Of a stretch of DNA of 64,000 bases, positions 46,549 through 57,738 are shown in pieces. The translations under genes and the position numbers were made by a program. How positions within the stretch are numbered: the first letter of the stretch is position 1; the number at the start of each line of letters is the position of its first letter. Source of the DNA: Chimonanthus salicifolius (taxonomy: Eukaryota; Streptophyta; Magnoliopsida; Laurales; Calycanthaceae); contig CM023532.1 in assembly GCA_013350335.1 (NCBI GenBank), positions 96,506,786 to 96,570,785 on the forward strand, written 5' to 3'. The notes beneath the pieces were generated by a model. That model was not told the origin of the DNA. It was given only the letters and a program-made list of their open reading frames with translations, and searched no databases.

Positions 46549-48690
46549 TAAATTCGACTAACTCAACAAAGTAGATAAACTTGGCAACCTGGACAAACTA
46601 GACGAATTGGACAAATTAGATAAACTGGCCCAACTGGACAAATTGGACAAACAGAACCATCTAGAAAAATTTGACAAACTAGAGAAACTGGACAAAGTGA
46701 ACAAAGTGGACAAACTGGACGAACTGGACAAAGTGGACAAACTCGACGAATTGGAAAAACTGGACAAACATGACAAAGTTGACGAACTATAGAAAATTGA
46801 AAAACTGGAAAAAGTGGACTAGCTAGACAAACTGGACGAGTAGGACGAATTGGACAAACTGGACAAACAGGACGAACTGGACAAATTAGATAAACTGGAC
46901 ACACTGGACAAAATATACAAAATTGGACAAGCTGAACAAAGTAGACAAATTAAACTTGGCAACCTGGACAAACTAGACGAATTGGACAAATTAGATAAAC
47001 TGGCCCAACTGGACAAATTGGACAAACAGAACCATCTAGAAAAATTTGACAAACTAGAGAAACTGGACAAAGTGAACAAAGTGGACAAACTGGACGAACT
47101 GGACAAAGTGGACAAACTCGACGAATTGGAAAAACTGGACAAACATGACAAAGTTGACGAACTATAGAAAATTGAAAAACTGGAAAAAGTGGACTAGCTA
47201 GACAAACTGGACGAGTAGGACGAATTGGACAAACTGGACAAACAGGACGAACTGGACAAATTAGATAAACTGGACACACTGGACAAAATATACAAAATTG
47301 GACAAGCTGAACAAAGTAGACAAATTAAAAAAAGTGGATGAATAGGTCAAATTGGACAAATTGAACAAACTAGACGAATTGGACAAATTAGATAAACTGG
47401 CCAAACTGGACAAATTGGACAAACAGAACCATCTAGAAAAATTTGACAAACTAGAGAAACTGGACAAAGTGAACAAACTGGACAAACTGGACGAACTGGA
47501 CAAAGTGGACGAACTGGATAAAGTGGACAAACTCGACGAATTGGAAAAACTGGACAAACATGACAAAGTTAACAAACTATAGAATATTAACAAACTGGAA
47601 AAAGTGGACAAACTGGACGAGTAGGACGAACGGGACAAATTAGATAAACTGGACAGACTGGACAAAATATACAAACTTGGAGAAACTGAACAAAGTAGAC
47701 AAATTAGAAAAAGTGGACGAATAGGTCAAACTGGACAAATTGAACAAATTGGAAAAAGTGGACAAATTTGTCAAACTGGAAAAACAGGACAAAGATGACG
47801 AACTATACAAAGTGGACAAAATGGAAAGACTACTCAATCTGGACGAACAGGACAAATTGGATCAATTGAACAAAGTTGCTAAACCGGAAATACTAGTTAA
47901 ACTGGATGAACAGGACAATGTGGACAAACTTTACGAATTGGCCAAACTGGACAAACTAGACATAGTGGAAAAACTAGTAAAGTAAAAGAAGTTAACAAAC
48001 AAGACAAATTGCATAAACTGAACAAACTGGACAAATTGGACTAACTGTAAAAAGTGTACAGATTAGCTAAATTCGACTAACTCGACAAAGTAGATAAACT
48101 CGACAACCTGGACAAACTAAACGAATTGGACAAATTAGATAAACTGGCCAAACTGGACAAATTGGACAAACAGAACCATCTAGAAAAATTTGACAAACTA
48201 GAGAAACTGGACAAAGTGAACAAAGTGGACAAACTGGACGAACTGGACAAAGTGAACGAACTGGATAAAGTGGACAAACTCGACGAATTGGAAAAACTGG
48301 ACAAACATGACAAAGTTAACGAACTATAGAAAATTGACAAATTGGAAAAAGTGGACTAACTGGACAAACTGGACGAGTAGGACGAACTGGACAAACTGGT
48401 CAAACAGGACGAACTTGACAAATTAGATAAACTGGACACACTGGACAAAATATACAAACTTGGACAAACTGAACAAAGTAGACAAATTAGAAAAAATGGA
48501 CGAATAGGTTAAACTGGACAAATTGAATGAATTGGAAATAGTTGACAAATTTGTAAAACTGGACAAACAGGACAAAGTGGACAAACTAGTCAAACTGGAC
48601 AAATTGGACAAACAGAACCACCTAGAAAAATTTGACAAACTAGAGAAACTGGACAAAGTGAACAAAGTGGACAAAGTGGACAAACTGGAT
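46549..48690 (+). repeat. 9-bp-unit array, array 3 (inverted relative to array 2)
   Basis: The Lys-Leu-Asp strand is now plus. A higher-order unit of about 375 bp is tandemly repeated (ACAGAACCAT at 46651 and 47026), with further variants near 47420, 48170 and 48610. Recurrent stops (GACGAGTAGGACGAA) are inherited in several units. The right end joins the leader of EPRV copy E at 48694. The segment 47935-48690 is nearly identical to 57739-58500. Confidence 0.9.
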
Positions 48691-49197
48691 GAAATGATAG
48701 ATAATAATATATTGTTATTATCCTATAGATGTCTTGCTTGAGAAGAAATGTTGCTTCCCATCATCTCAAATGGCTAGTAGGTGTCATACGGAGAAGAATT
48801 GGACTAGTCACATGATGATAAAGTTGATATCATTACTATGAAGAAAAAGAGATGATATCTTTGAAAACAATTTGCTTGGCTTGGTAGATGTCCCATCCCT
48901 GTCTAAAGTTGATATCCATGGCATCGTAGGACATTTCATTTGGTTGAAAAATATTAAAGTTATGGTGGGGGTCTATCCTCATGACATCAAAAGAAGATAA
49001 AGTTTGCCACATGTGTTGCCATGTGTCAAGTTCCTTTGAAATGTTGTAAAATGAAGCTCTACCTTTTGTACATGTGCCCAATGTGGGAATCTCCTTTTGT
49101 AAAGTTATTTTGGAAGTTTGTGTCGGTAGATTTGTTTTCTTGTATGCCTTATTCTCTTGGTCGGGAGAGAATAGGTCCGGGTTGTATTTGCTCCATC

Positions 49198-49204
49198 TAT
49201 ATAA
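49198..49204 (+). promoter_or_regulatory. TATA box, EPRV copy E
   Basis: TATATAA in the context CTCCATCTATATAAGGAGC, the same context as in copies A and F. Transcription should start about 30 nt downstream, near 49230. The context is like that of caulimovirid pregenomic promoters. Confidence 0.7.
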
Positions 49205-49370
49205 GGAGCAGGGGTTTTCCTTTGTAGAGGAGGGCATCAACCAATGATATAGAAAAACAGAAGAAAAAATATAGTAAAAAAAAAAAAAAGTGTCAGTGTG
49301 AGTTTGAAGTTGGAGTGCTAGAGCTTGAAGTTTAAGTGTGCTAGAGTCTAAAGTCTTGTACAAATCTTCT

Positions 49371-49440
49371 GTAAGTGATTAAGTTTTTAAATTTAATGTT
49401 ATATGTTTGTAGTTATCTAATCATATTTTTCTTTTGCTAG
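49371..49440 (+). other. predicted leader intron, 70 nt (copy E)
   Basis: It starts GTAAGTGATT, ends TTTTTCTTTTGCTAG, and has CTAAT 20-25 nt before the AG. The ORF1 ATG is 3 nt downstream. Its inner sequence differs from copies A, B and F while the splice-site strings are kept. Confidence 0.6.
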
Positions 49441-49443
49441 AAT

Positions 49444-49675
49444 ATGTCTATTCGCCTTACTCTACTTAAAAGATACTATGATGATGTTCGGATATTAAGA
49501 AAAATTGAATTCCTGTTAGACAATATACGGAGACATCTGCAAATCTGCACCCACAGAAATAATCCTCGCCTATCTTGAGTTTGAAAGAAGAAGGGTTGTC
49601 TTAATGCGTTCTTATGCTGTCTTCCAACTAGATAAATTCCGAACTGAATCAAAACTACAAGCTATGGCCTTCTGA
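49444..49675 (+). pseudogene. EPRV ORF1 (copy E), frameshifted
   Basis: It starts MSIRLTLLKRYYDDV and keeps ICTHRNNPR. One extra base near 49570 then shifts the frame and gives a TGA near 49579. The original frame continues to the TGA at 49673-49675, one base before the ORF2 ATG (TGAGATG). Function unknown. Confidence 0.7.
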
Positions 49676-49676
49676 G

Positions 49677-49913
49677 ATGCCACCTCTTTCTATTAGGAGA
49701 GAAGAACTATTGCGTGATCTAAGACGACGTGAAAATCAGCTTAGAAGATTAGAAAATGCTATCAGACAAATTGATGAAAATATAGCTGTAGGAGGGTATC
49801 TTGTTATTCGTGTTCAAACTATTAGGAGATCTATGTTAGTACGCTTGTGTAACCAAATCAGAGAGTATTGTAATAGATTGAATGAAGAATTAGAATTATT
49901 ATCTCGTATTTAA
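49677..49913 (+). CDS. EPRV ORF2, small helical protein (copy E)
   Basis: A 78-aa open frame starts MPPLSIRREELLRDL and ends ELELLSRI. It is Arg/Glu/Leu-rich with a predicted coiled coil over residues 8-42. It overlaps nothing; a poly-A tract follows its stop, then the conserved non-coding element at 50084-50144. Part of the best-preserved EPRV unit here. Function unknown. Confidence 0.72.
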   Translation: MPPLSIRREELLRDLRRRENQLRRLENAIRQIDENIAVGGYLVIRVQTIRRSMLVRLCNQIREYCNRLNEELELLSRI

Positions 49914-50083
49914 ATTTGTGTTAAAAAAAAAAGAAAAAAAAAAAACGGGATTTAGATGAATGAAATCTATTATCCAGGATCTGAAGCTATTTAGCCAAAG
50001 TTGATCTATCCAATTCTCTTTAGAGTTTTTATTTTCCTTCTTATTCTCCAGTTCTGTGCCTCGTTTATCTTGCTAAGAGTGTG

Positions 50084-50144
50084 GTCGCGTTGTAAGTCCC
50101 GCTTCAGGCCGTGATCAGGCGTCAAGGGCAGTAAATCGTTGACA
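50084..50144 (+). promoter_or_regulatory. conserved non-coding element upstream of polyprotein (copy E)
   Basis: GTCGCGTTGTAAGTCCC and GTAAATCGTTGACA strings, ending about 33 nt before the polyprotein ATG. Confidence 0.5.
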
Positions 50145-50176
50145 AAAACTCTTCTTGTTTCTAACGAGTTACAAAA

Positions 50177-53100
50177 ATGGAAAATTCTAAGGGAAAAACA
50201 AAACTTTTTAAGAATTGGTTTAAATCATTTCAGTATCCTTCTAATAGATCTAATTCGTCTTCTTCATCCTATCAGTCTGCTTTAACCAGTTTTACCCGTA
50301 ATAGTTTAGAAAAAGGAAATTCAGAAAAACCAAAAAATTCAGAAGAAATGATATATGAAAATTTTGACCAGGCGATATCAAATTGGAAGTTGCCAGCCTT
50401 GCCTGTAACAGAAATATATAGCAATGGCACATTTGAAGAGCAAAATGATTACCATATAAAAACTATTGAAAAAACTGTTTCTCTCTCTGGAGGAAAATAG
50501 ACAATTAAAGTTCTTGATAGAAGAATTATTGAACAAATCAGGACCAAATACAACTACCTGCACATAGGATTAATTCAGGTAGGAATCAAACCGTTGTTTC
50601 TATTAGGATTAAATGTTGCAGTCTGTGCTTATGTGCGAGATCAGAGACATGATGAATTTGATGATTCTCTTTATGCTATGGTTGAATCAAGTCTCTGTCA
50701 TGGACCTGCTTATTTTAACTGCTTTCCCAATATCACAATTGATGCTCATGATGATGATATTCTTGATTGTGCTACTATTGGATTTCAAAGTAAAGGATTA
50801 AAAATGAGCCCAAGAAGTAAACCTTTTGCTATAGTTTATCGTGTGTTCTACAAATCCATGATCTCTGTCTTTCCCATGATAGCCTATAGAGATAAGGTTG
50901 ATAAAGAAAAAACTACAGTTCTGATGGAAACAAACTTTAACAATAATGTGTTCATCTCAAGAGTCATCAGCTGGGAAGAAGTTGTTCTCCCAGGAAATTG
51001 GCAAATAGAAGATGTCACCCCAAGAGTAAATGAAATCACAGATGATCTACAAAGTATAGTCAAATTACCAAATGGTAATGTTGAAGTCAATTTCAGAAGA
51101 AAAATGGAAAAAGCTAGGAGAAGCTTTGCCGGTTATACGGAAGGAAGAAAGAGTTTTAAATTAGAAGAAATGGATGATGACCAAAGGAGTAGTGAAAAGG
51201 AGGAAATGGATCAAAAAGTTTTTAGGAACAAAGAAAGTGGAATCGAACACCCTGTGTATAAAAGAACTTCATCACAAAAAACTTATAACCCTAGTGAGAG
51301 TGATTTTCTCCAAGGAGCCATAAGAATGGTTAGCATTCAAAAGCCAGAAGAAATACCTGCTAAAAAATTTCAAATTGATAAACCATATCTTAGAGAAAAT
51401 TTGAAAAATCATCCTTTAAAAGATTGGTTCTTTAAAAAGTTTAACACAGAGGAAAAAGATAAAATGAGAGAATTATGGTATTCCCAAATGGAGGAAGAAA
51501 AAAGAAATATACCTTTCTTTGATTGGTTTATGGAATATTTTAAAAAAGGGAAAATCAAAGAAAAAGAAACTCAGAGCCCAGAACAAATAAGAGTTATAGG
51601 AAAGACAACAAGAACCAGGAAAGACACTGAAGGAAAAGAAGTTGATAAATCTCATCCACATTGGAAGAAACTTGATATTTCTGTCCCTAATACAGAAACC
51701 AAGAATTATGCCATGCCTGTAAAAAATGCATCTATTTATGAATCAAAATCAGACCCAAATGCTAGAGACATAGGTATAGGTATTGGAGAAATAATTGAAC
51801 AAAACAATTATACCAATCTGTGTCTATTAACCATTGGAGAACAAACAGATCGAATAGAAAGAACAATCAAATTAAAATCTGAATTCAATAAAGATAAAGA
51901 TGAAAAATTAGAAAAAAGCTCTGCCAATGCAGTTTATGTTCCCAGACAATTACCTAAAGGAATTACTCTGCAAGAAGGACCATTCATATTGACAGACAAA
52001 ATGCAAAAAGAATTATCCAATAGGATGGAAAGTCTCAATATGGGAGGAAAAGGATTCAGCATCCTAAGAGTCTCTGCTTCAGAGGATTTATTAATAAATC
52101 GTCTAAAGAAATGGAATCCTCAGGCGAAATTGCCAGAAACAAAGAATTATTATCCTAGACCAACCCCTGTTGATCTACAACTTGAAGAAGCTCCATACAC
52201 TTATACCTCAGAATTAACCTATTCAGGAAATTCTTTATATGAGTGGAATTTGGATGGATTAACAGAATATCAAATTGTCCAGATGGTTCACAGTATGTTA
52301 ATATACTGTAATGCTTGTGAAGTCAGAGGAAACACTCCAAGGAATATCTTTTTGATGATAACCACCTCTTTCAATGGAATATTAAGAGGATGGTGGAATT
52401 ATGGATTAACTGGAGCTCAAAGACTTGAAATTGAGAGTGCTGTCAAAATGGATGAATTTGGAAGAATCCTTTATAGAGACAAAACCATAGGAAATTTAGT
52501 TGATCCAAATGTTAAGCTTGAAGCAGGTACTAGTCAAGTCCCTGATAATTGGGAAACTCAATCTGATTGTGTTAGTGTCTTGCTTCTATGCATCCTCAAT
52601 GAATTCACTAGAGGAATTGCTCTAATTAAGGAGAAAAATAGACAGCAATTACATCGCTTGAGATGTAGAAATTTAGGAGAATTTCGTTGGTATAGAGATG
52701 TATTCTTGTCAAAAGTCTACCAACTGAATGATTGTAATTCAGATATTTTGAAAGAAAGATTTATTTCAGGATTACCACCCTTATTTGCTGAAAAGGTGCG
52801 TAATTCCTTGAGAGAAGAAATGTATGGTACTATTAATTACAGTTTGCTGACTTTCGGAGGAATTATACAAAGAATTAACAAAGTTGGCATGAATCTTTGT
52901 ACTGATTTAAAGATCAGTAAACAAGCTGAAAAAATGAGAAAATATTCTGGAGATAAAGAATTAGGAGATTTTTGTTTCTAGTTTGGTTTAGATCAAACGC
53001 CTGAATCAAAGAGAAAACCTTCGCGTTCTAGATTTACTCAGGATAGAAGAAACAAAATGATAAAAAAGTATAAACCCGGAAGATATAAAAAAGGAAGAAA

Positions 53101-55912
53101 ATCCGATGATATCATCCCATTCAAAAGAAAATCCAAAAAATATTTCAAAAAGAAATATATAAAAGAAAATGTTCCGACTTGTTATAATTGCGGAAAAAAG
53201 GGTCATTATGCAAGTAAATGTTTTAAAAAAGAAAATCCTTCTAAAAAGAAACTTAGAAAAATCAATACCAAAAATGATGATGAAAATACTGAAAAAGAAC
53301 AATCTGATTCAAGTTCTTCAGAAGAAGAAGAAGAATATGAATCTGATTCATCAACTGACATTGAAGAAAATAGTCCTCAGGTTCAGCTCATCAAACAATT
53401 CCAATCATGTACATGTCATTCAGATGAGGAAGAATCTGAAGGAGAATGGTCGATACCATCTGATGAAGATCTTGGTATCCACATTCGTGTCCTCACTGCC
53501 CCTCAAAAATTACTTCTAGAAATGGTTGATAACATACCTGATCCAGAGAAAGAAGTTTAATTTTTAAATCAGATTTCAAAATTGGGGGGAGGAGAAGAAG
53601 GAGAAAGTTCACAACAAAAAATTTCCTTTGAAGAAAATGAAAATGATAATAAAACACCATATTATCCAAAAAGGATAAAGGAGAAAGAAACATTTCATAC
53701 ACCAACCTATACCATGATTGATCTTATGAATAGAGCAGAAAAAATTCATACTATAAATAAACCCTTAACTCTCTCAGATTTACAAAGAGAATTAAATGAT
53801 CAAAAGAGAGAACTTCAAGAATTAAAAATAGAGTTAACCAAAAAACAAAATGAGCTTGATGAAAGGTTAACTTGGTTAGAAAATGATGGTGCTATTGAAA
53901 AATATGATGAAGAAAAATTTGTCCAAAGAATTAAAGGAGAAATTAGCAAAATCTCTACTGGTGTAATTCCTACAAAATGTATTTACCAACAGTGGAGAGT
54001 TCAGGTAAAAATAAAAATAAAAAACTTCGAGAAGATTGTCAATGCCATAATTGACACTGGTGCTGACTTAAATGTTATCAGACTTGGAATCGTTCCTATT
54101 AAATTTACAAGTGAATCAAAACAGTTTGTTTCAGCTGCTAATGGAACGACCATTTCCATAGAAAGAAAAATCCCAAATGTTCATGTTTGCATGAAAGGAG
54201 TCTGTGTTACTTCACCCTTTATTATTTCAGAAGATATTGTTAATGATGTACTCCTTGGATCTCCATTTATTCTTCAGATCCAACCTTTTTTTGTAACAAC
54301 AAAAGGAATTTCTACACATATCAAAGGGATTGAAGTAAATCTTGATTTTATAGATGATCCTTGTGAGACGAAAATCCAAAGGATAAATCAGGTTATTGCC
54401 ACAAGAGAAAATTACATAAATGGATTAAAAAATGAAATTAAATGTGCCCAAATGACAAAAGAATTAGAGAAAAAAGAATTTAAAACAAAATTAGAAGAAT
54501 TTACCAAACAGATTGAAGAAGAATGCTGTTCTGAATTACCATCAGCCTTTTGGAATAGAAAAAGACACATAGTAGGATTACCATATGTAAAAGATTTTAA
54601 TGAAAAGGATATTCCTACTAAAGCTCGTCCATCTCAAATGGATGCTGCCCATTTAAAACTTTGTCAAGAAGAAATCAATGATCTTCTAAAGAAAGGATTA
54701 ATTAGAAAAAGCAAATCCCCTTAGAGTTGTACGACATTTTATGTTGAAAAGGCCGCTGAAATCGAAAGAGGAGTTCCAAGATTGGTAATCAATTATAAAC
54801 CTTTGAACAAAGTCTTACAATCTATTAGGTATCCTTTGCCTAATACTCAGGATTTGCTAAACAGATTAAACAATGCCAAAATATTTTCAAAATTTGATTT
54901 AAAATCAGGATTTTGGCAGATTCAGATAAAAGAAGAAGATAGATATAAAACTGCATTCACTGTTCCAATGGGGCATTATGAATGGAATGTTATGCCTTTT
55001 GGATTGAAAAATACTCCGTCTGAATTTCAAAATATTATGAATAATATTTTCTCGTCTTACACCCAGTTTGCCATTGTTTACATTGATGATATACTTATCT
55101 TTTCAGAATCTGTGTTACAACATTGGAAACACTTGGGTATTTTCAAAAGAGTCATAAAAGAAAATGGATTGGCTTTATCCAAAAGAAAAATGAATCTCTT
55201 TCAACAGAAAATCAAGTTCTTAGGATTTGAAATCCAAGACAGAAAAATAACTCCAACTAATAGAGTTATTCAATTTGCTGATAAATTTCCAGATGAAATT
55301 AAGGATAAAAATATGCTACAAAGATTTCTTGGATGTCTAAATTATGTTGGATTTTTCTATCAAGATTTGGCAAAAGATAGAAAACTTCTCCAAGAAAGAT
55401 TAAAGAAAAATCCTCAAGAATGGTCTATCCAACACACTAATGCAGTGAAAAAGATTAAAGAAAGAGTTAAAAATCTTCCTTGTAGATGTTTATCTGACCC
55501 AGAAGCTTTCAAAATAGTTCAAATTGATGCCTCTGATGTCGGATATGGAGGAATTCTATTACAACAAAAAGACTCAAAAGAAGAATTAATAAGATTCAAT
55601 TCTGGATTATGGAATGAAGCACAAAAGAAATATTCAACCATCAAAAAGGAAGTTCTTGCCATAGTTATCTGTGTGACAAAGTTCCAACATGATTTATTAA
55701 ACAAAGAATTTCTGATCAGAGTTGATGCAAAAGCAGCAAAAGAAATTTTGGAAAAAGGTGTCAAAAATCTTGTTTCTAAGCAAATATTTGCTAGATGGCA
55801 AGCCATTTTATCAGTTTTTGAATTTAAGATTGATTTTATTAATGGAAATGCTAACTCTCTCCCTGACTTTCTTACTAGAGAATTTCTTCAGGGACGACAA
55901 AATGGCAAGTAG
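50177..55912 (+). pseudogene. EPRV copy E polyprotein, full length with four stop codons
   Basis: A single reading frame of about 1,911 codons, interrupted only by in-frame stops at 50498-50500, 52979-52981, 53558-53560 and 54722-54724; relatives or context show Gln, Gln, Gln and Trp there. Order: Ser-rich leader (residues 1-60), movement protein (about 60-310; LPGNWQIEDVTPR), charged linker (about 320-650), capsid region (about 680-935), CCHC knuckle (about 1003-1016; CYNCGKKGHYASKC), acidic tail, aspartic protease (DTGADLN at about 1293), reverse transcriptase (YIDDILIF at about 1635) and RNase H (DASDVGYGG at about 1784). There are no frameshifts. The enzymes would convert the RNA pregenome to DNA. 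The end overlaps ORF3 by 11 nt. Confidence 0.93.
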
Positions 55913-57221
55913 TTCTTCCCCGTTCATGAAGAAAAAAGGGAATAAAAAATTGGCAGATCAAGAAGAAAGCCAAAAGGGTTTTACTCCAACAAAAGACCCA
56001 AGTCAATCAGAATTATATCTTTACACCGGTAACAGAATTCTTGTTACTTCAGATTGTCTTATGGAAGAAAGATCTGTAGAAGATAATGTTTATTTTCTCC
56101 TTGGAAAGGGGCTTCATTATCATTCCCCTGATAAAAGAAAAACCAGAGATTGGTATCTCAATATTTTGCATCAGACGAAAAGTGTCCTCATCTTCCACAA
56201 CAAAAATGCAAATGGTATCATCACTTACTCAAAGTTCACTATTCTCAAAATCCTTACTGAGGAAGATTGGGATGGTCCCTTGTATATGACAAAACCAGTC
56301 AAATTATACAATTCGACTGAGTTCTATAATTATTGGGATTATATTGATGCCCGGAAATTTGCTTTGATGTGGCAAAATCGTCAGTATAATCACTCCTGGT
56401 TCATCAGATTCAAAGAAGAAAGTCCTGATGTCATTCCTATTCATCGCAATTTTCCATCCTGGTTTCTCTTCACATGGTGGTCATATTATGGTGCTTCTCA
56501 GAAAATCCTTCCTGATAATTTTCGTTATTTGTTTATTAAGTTCTCTCAGGTTGAAGAAAAGGTTCCATGTGAAGCCATCAATATGCTTCGCTTCTTTGCT
56601 AAATTTCATATTCCTTATATTTTCCAATGGAAGTTTGAAGTAAAAAAGGATCTATATAATTTACCATCTCTTTATCAGACTTTTTATCAAAAGTGGTGGT
56701 CTAAGATTGAAAATGATACTTATGAGAGAATTCTGAATCAAATCTCTCCTCCTGTTAAAGAAGAAATTCCTCTTCCTGAAGAAAAGCCTTTTGAGAATGA
56801 AACGCTCATGGCTGATCTTTTAGCCAAAAAGATTGCCAAAGAAATTGCTCGAGAAAAATCTCCTGAACCGATGGATATGTCTGTTGACTCCGTCAATTTT
56901 GAAGAAAAGATCAAGCAAATTTTAGAAGAATATCTCCCAAAGAAAAAAGTTGGTATTCATGATTGGGATAGTAATCATGATCCGGATGAAAATCTTGATG
57001 ATGAAGTTGTGCCTCTTGAAGATCTCCATCCTCGTTGGGACCCTGACTCTCATATTAATCCCGATGGCTCAGTTACAGAATATCTTCGTGGTGGAAAGTT
57101 TTGGTACTCTTCAGCAAAAGACAAAGGAAAAGAAAAAGAAGTCGAAAATGAATCTCGGTTAGCTGAATTATTCCGAAAGAATTCTGCTAAAGCAAAAGAA
57201 TTAATGAAAAAGAAGATGTAA
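55902..57221 (+). CDS. EPRV ORF3, 439 aa, unknown function (copy E, intact)
   Basis: The ATG at 55902 overlaps the polyprotein stop (ATGGCAAGTAG), so reinitiation or a separate mRNA is likely. I chose it over the upstream in-frame ATG at 55722 because copies C and G start at the same place. The Ser-rich start is followed by a globular middle (residues of about 35-290) rich in Trp, Phe and Tyr (HSWFIRFKEE, WFLFTWWSYYG, QWKFEVKKDLY), then an acidic Lys/Glu-rich tail with a DWDSNHDPDENLDDE segment. By position it could be the counterpart of the transactivator or of the downstream ORF of florendovirus-like EPRVs. I see no motif that decides this. No stop codon interrupts it. Confidence 0.8.
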   Translation: MASSSSPFMKKKGNKKLADQEESQKGFTPTKDPSQSELYLYTGNRILVTSDCLMEERSVEDNVYFLLGKGLHYHSPDKRKTRDWYLNILHQTKSVLIFHNKNANGIITYSKFTILKILTEEDWDGPLYMTKPVKLYNSTEFYNYWDYIDARKFALMWQNRQYNHSWFIRFKEESPDVIPIHRNFPSWFLFTWWSYYGASQKILPDNFRYLFIKFSQVEEKVPCEAINMLRFFAKFHIPYIFQWKFEVKKDLYNLPSLYQTFYQKWWSKIENDTYERILNQISPPVKEEIPLPEEKPFENETLMADLLAKKIAKEIAREKSPEPMDMSVDSVNFEEKIKQILEEYLPKKKVGIHDWDSNHDPDENLDDEVVPLEDLHPRWDPDSHINPDGSVTEYLRGGKFWYSSAKDKGKEKEVENESRLAELFRKNSAKAKELMKKKM

Positions 57222-57262
57222 TTTGAGATGATTCCTATCAAATAATTCGATCCTGCAGAAAT

Positions 57263-57275
57263 TGGTATCAGAGCC
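57263..57275 (+). other. EPRV primer-binding site (after copy E ORF3)
   Basis: TGGTATCAGAGCC matches the 3' end of plant initiator-Met tRNA, the standard caulimovirid minus-strand primer. It lies 42 nt after the ORF3 stop. The next TATA box of the unit would lie about 575 nt downstream. Confidence 0.85.
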
Positions 57276-57334
57276 AGTGGACTCATCTCTTTTGGTGGGG
57301 GTATATAGCTAGTTGAAGAAAAGTGGTCTCATCA

Positions 57335-57738
57335 ATGATAGATAATAATATCTTGTTATTATCCTATAGATGTCTTGCTTGAGAAGAAATGTTGCTTCCC
57401 ATCATCTCAAATGGCTAGTAGGTGTCATACGGAGAAGAATTGGACTAGTCACATGATGATAAAGTTGATATCATTACTATGAAGAAAAAGAGATGATATC
57501 TTTGAAAACAATTTGCTTGGCTTGGTAGATGTCCCATCCCTGTCTAAAGTTGATATCCATGGCATCGTAGGACATTTCATTTGGTTGAAAAATATTAAAG
57601 TTATGGTGGGGGTCTATCCTCATGACATCAAAAGAAGATAAAGTTTGCCACATGTGTTGCCATGTGTCAAGTTCCTTTGAAATGTTGTAAAATGAAGCTC
57701 TACCTTTTGTACATGTGCCCAATGTGGGAATCTCCTTT
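57335..57738 (+). repeat. terminal repeat of EPRV leader (direct copy of 48694-49097)
   Basis: 404 nt nearly identical to the leader at the other end of copy E, offset by 8,641 nt, which gives the unit length. It stops abruptly within GGGAATCTCCTTT and continues as 9-bp-unit array. It includes no TATA box. Confidence 0.9.

Larger units (their letters stand above)
48694..49443 (+). promoter_or_regulatory. EPRV copy E leader region
   Basis: Non-coding leader from the array junction to ORF1. The first 404 nt are repeated at 57335-57738. It holds the TATA box (49198) and the predicted intron (49371-49440). Short open frames in it do not resemble proteins. Confidence 0.7.

Noticed and set aside
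34752..48690. Many open frames of 60-160 aa reading LSTLSSLSS or DKLDKLDE on either strand, resembling genes with repeat proteins
   Set aside because: They are by-products of a 9-bp repeat whose length is a multiple of three. Stops recur in the repeat units, starts are arbitrary and both strands are open. Only the short stretch joined to copy D is of coding interest.
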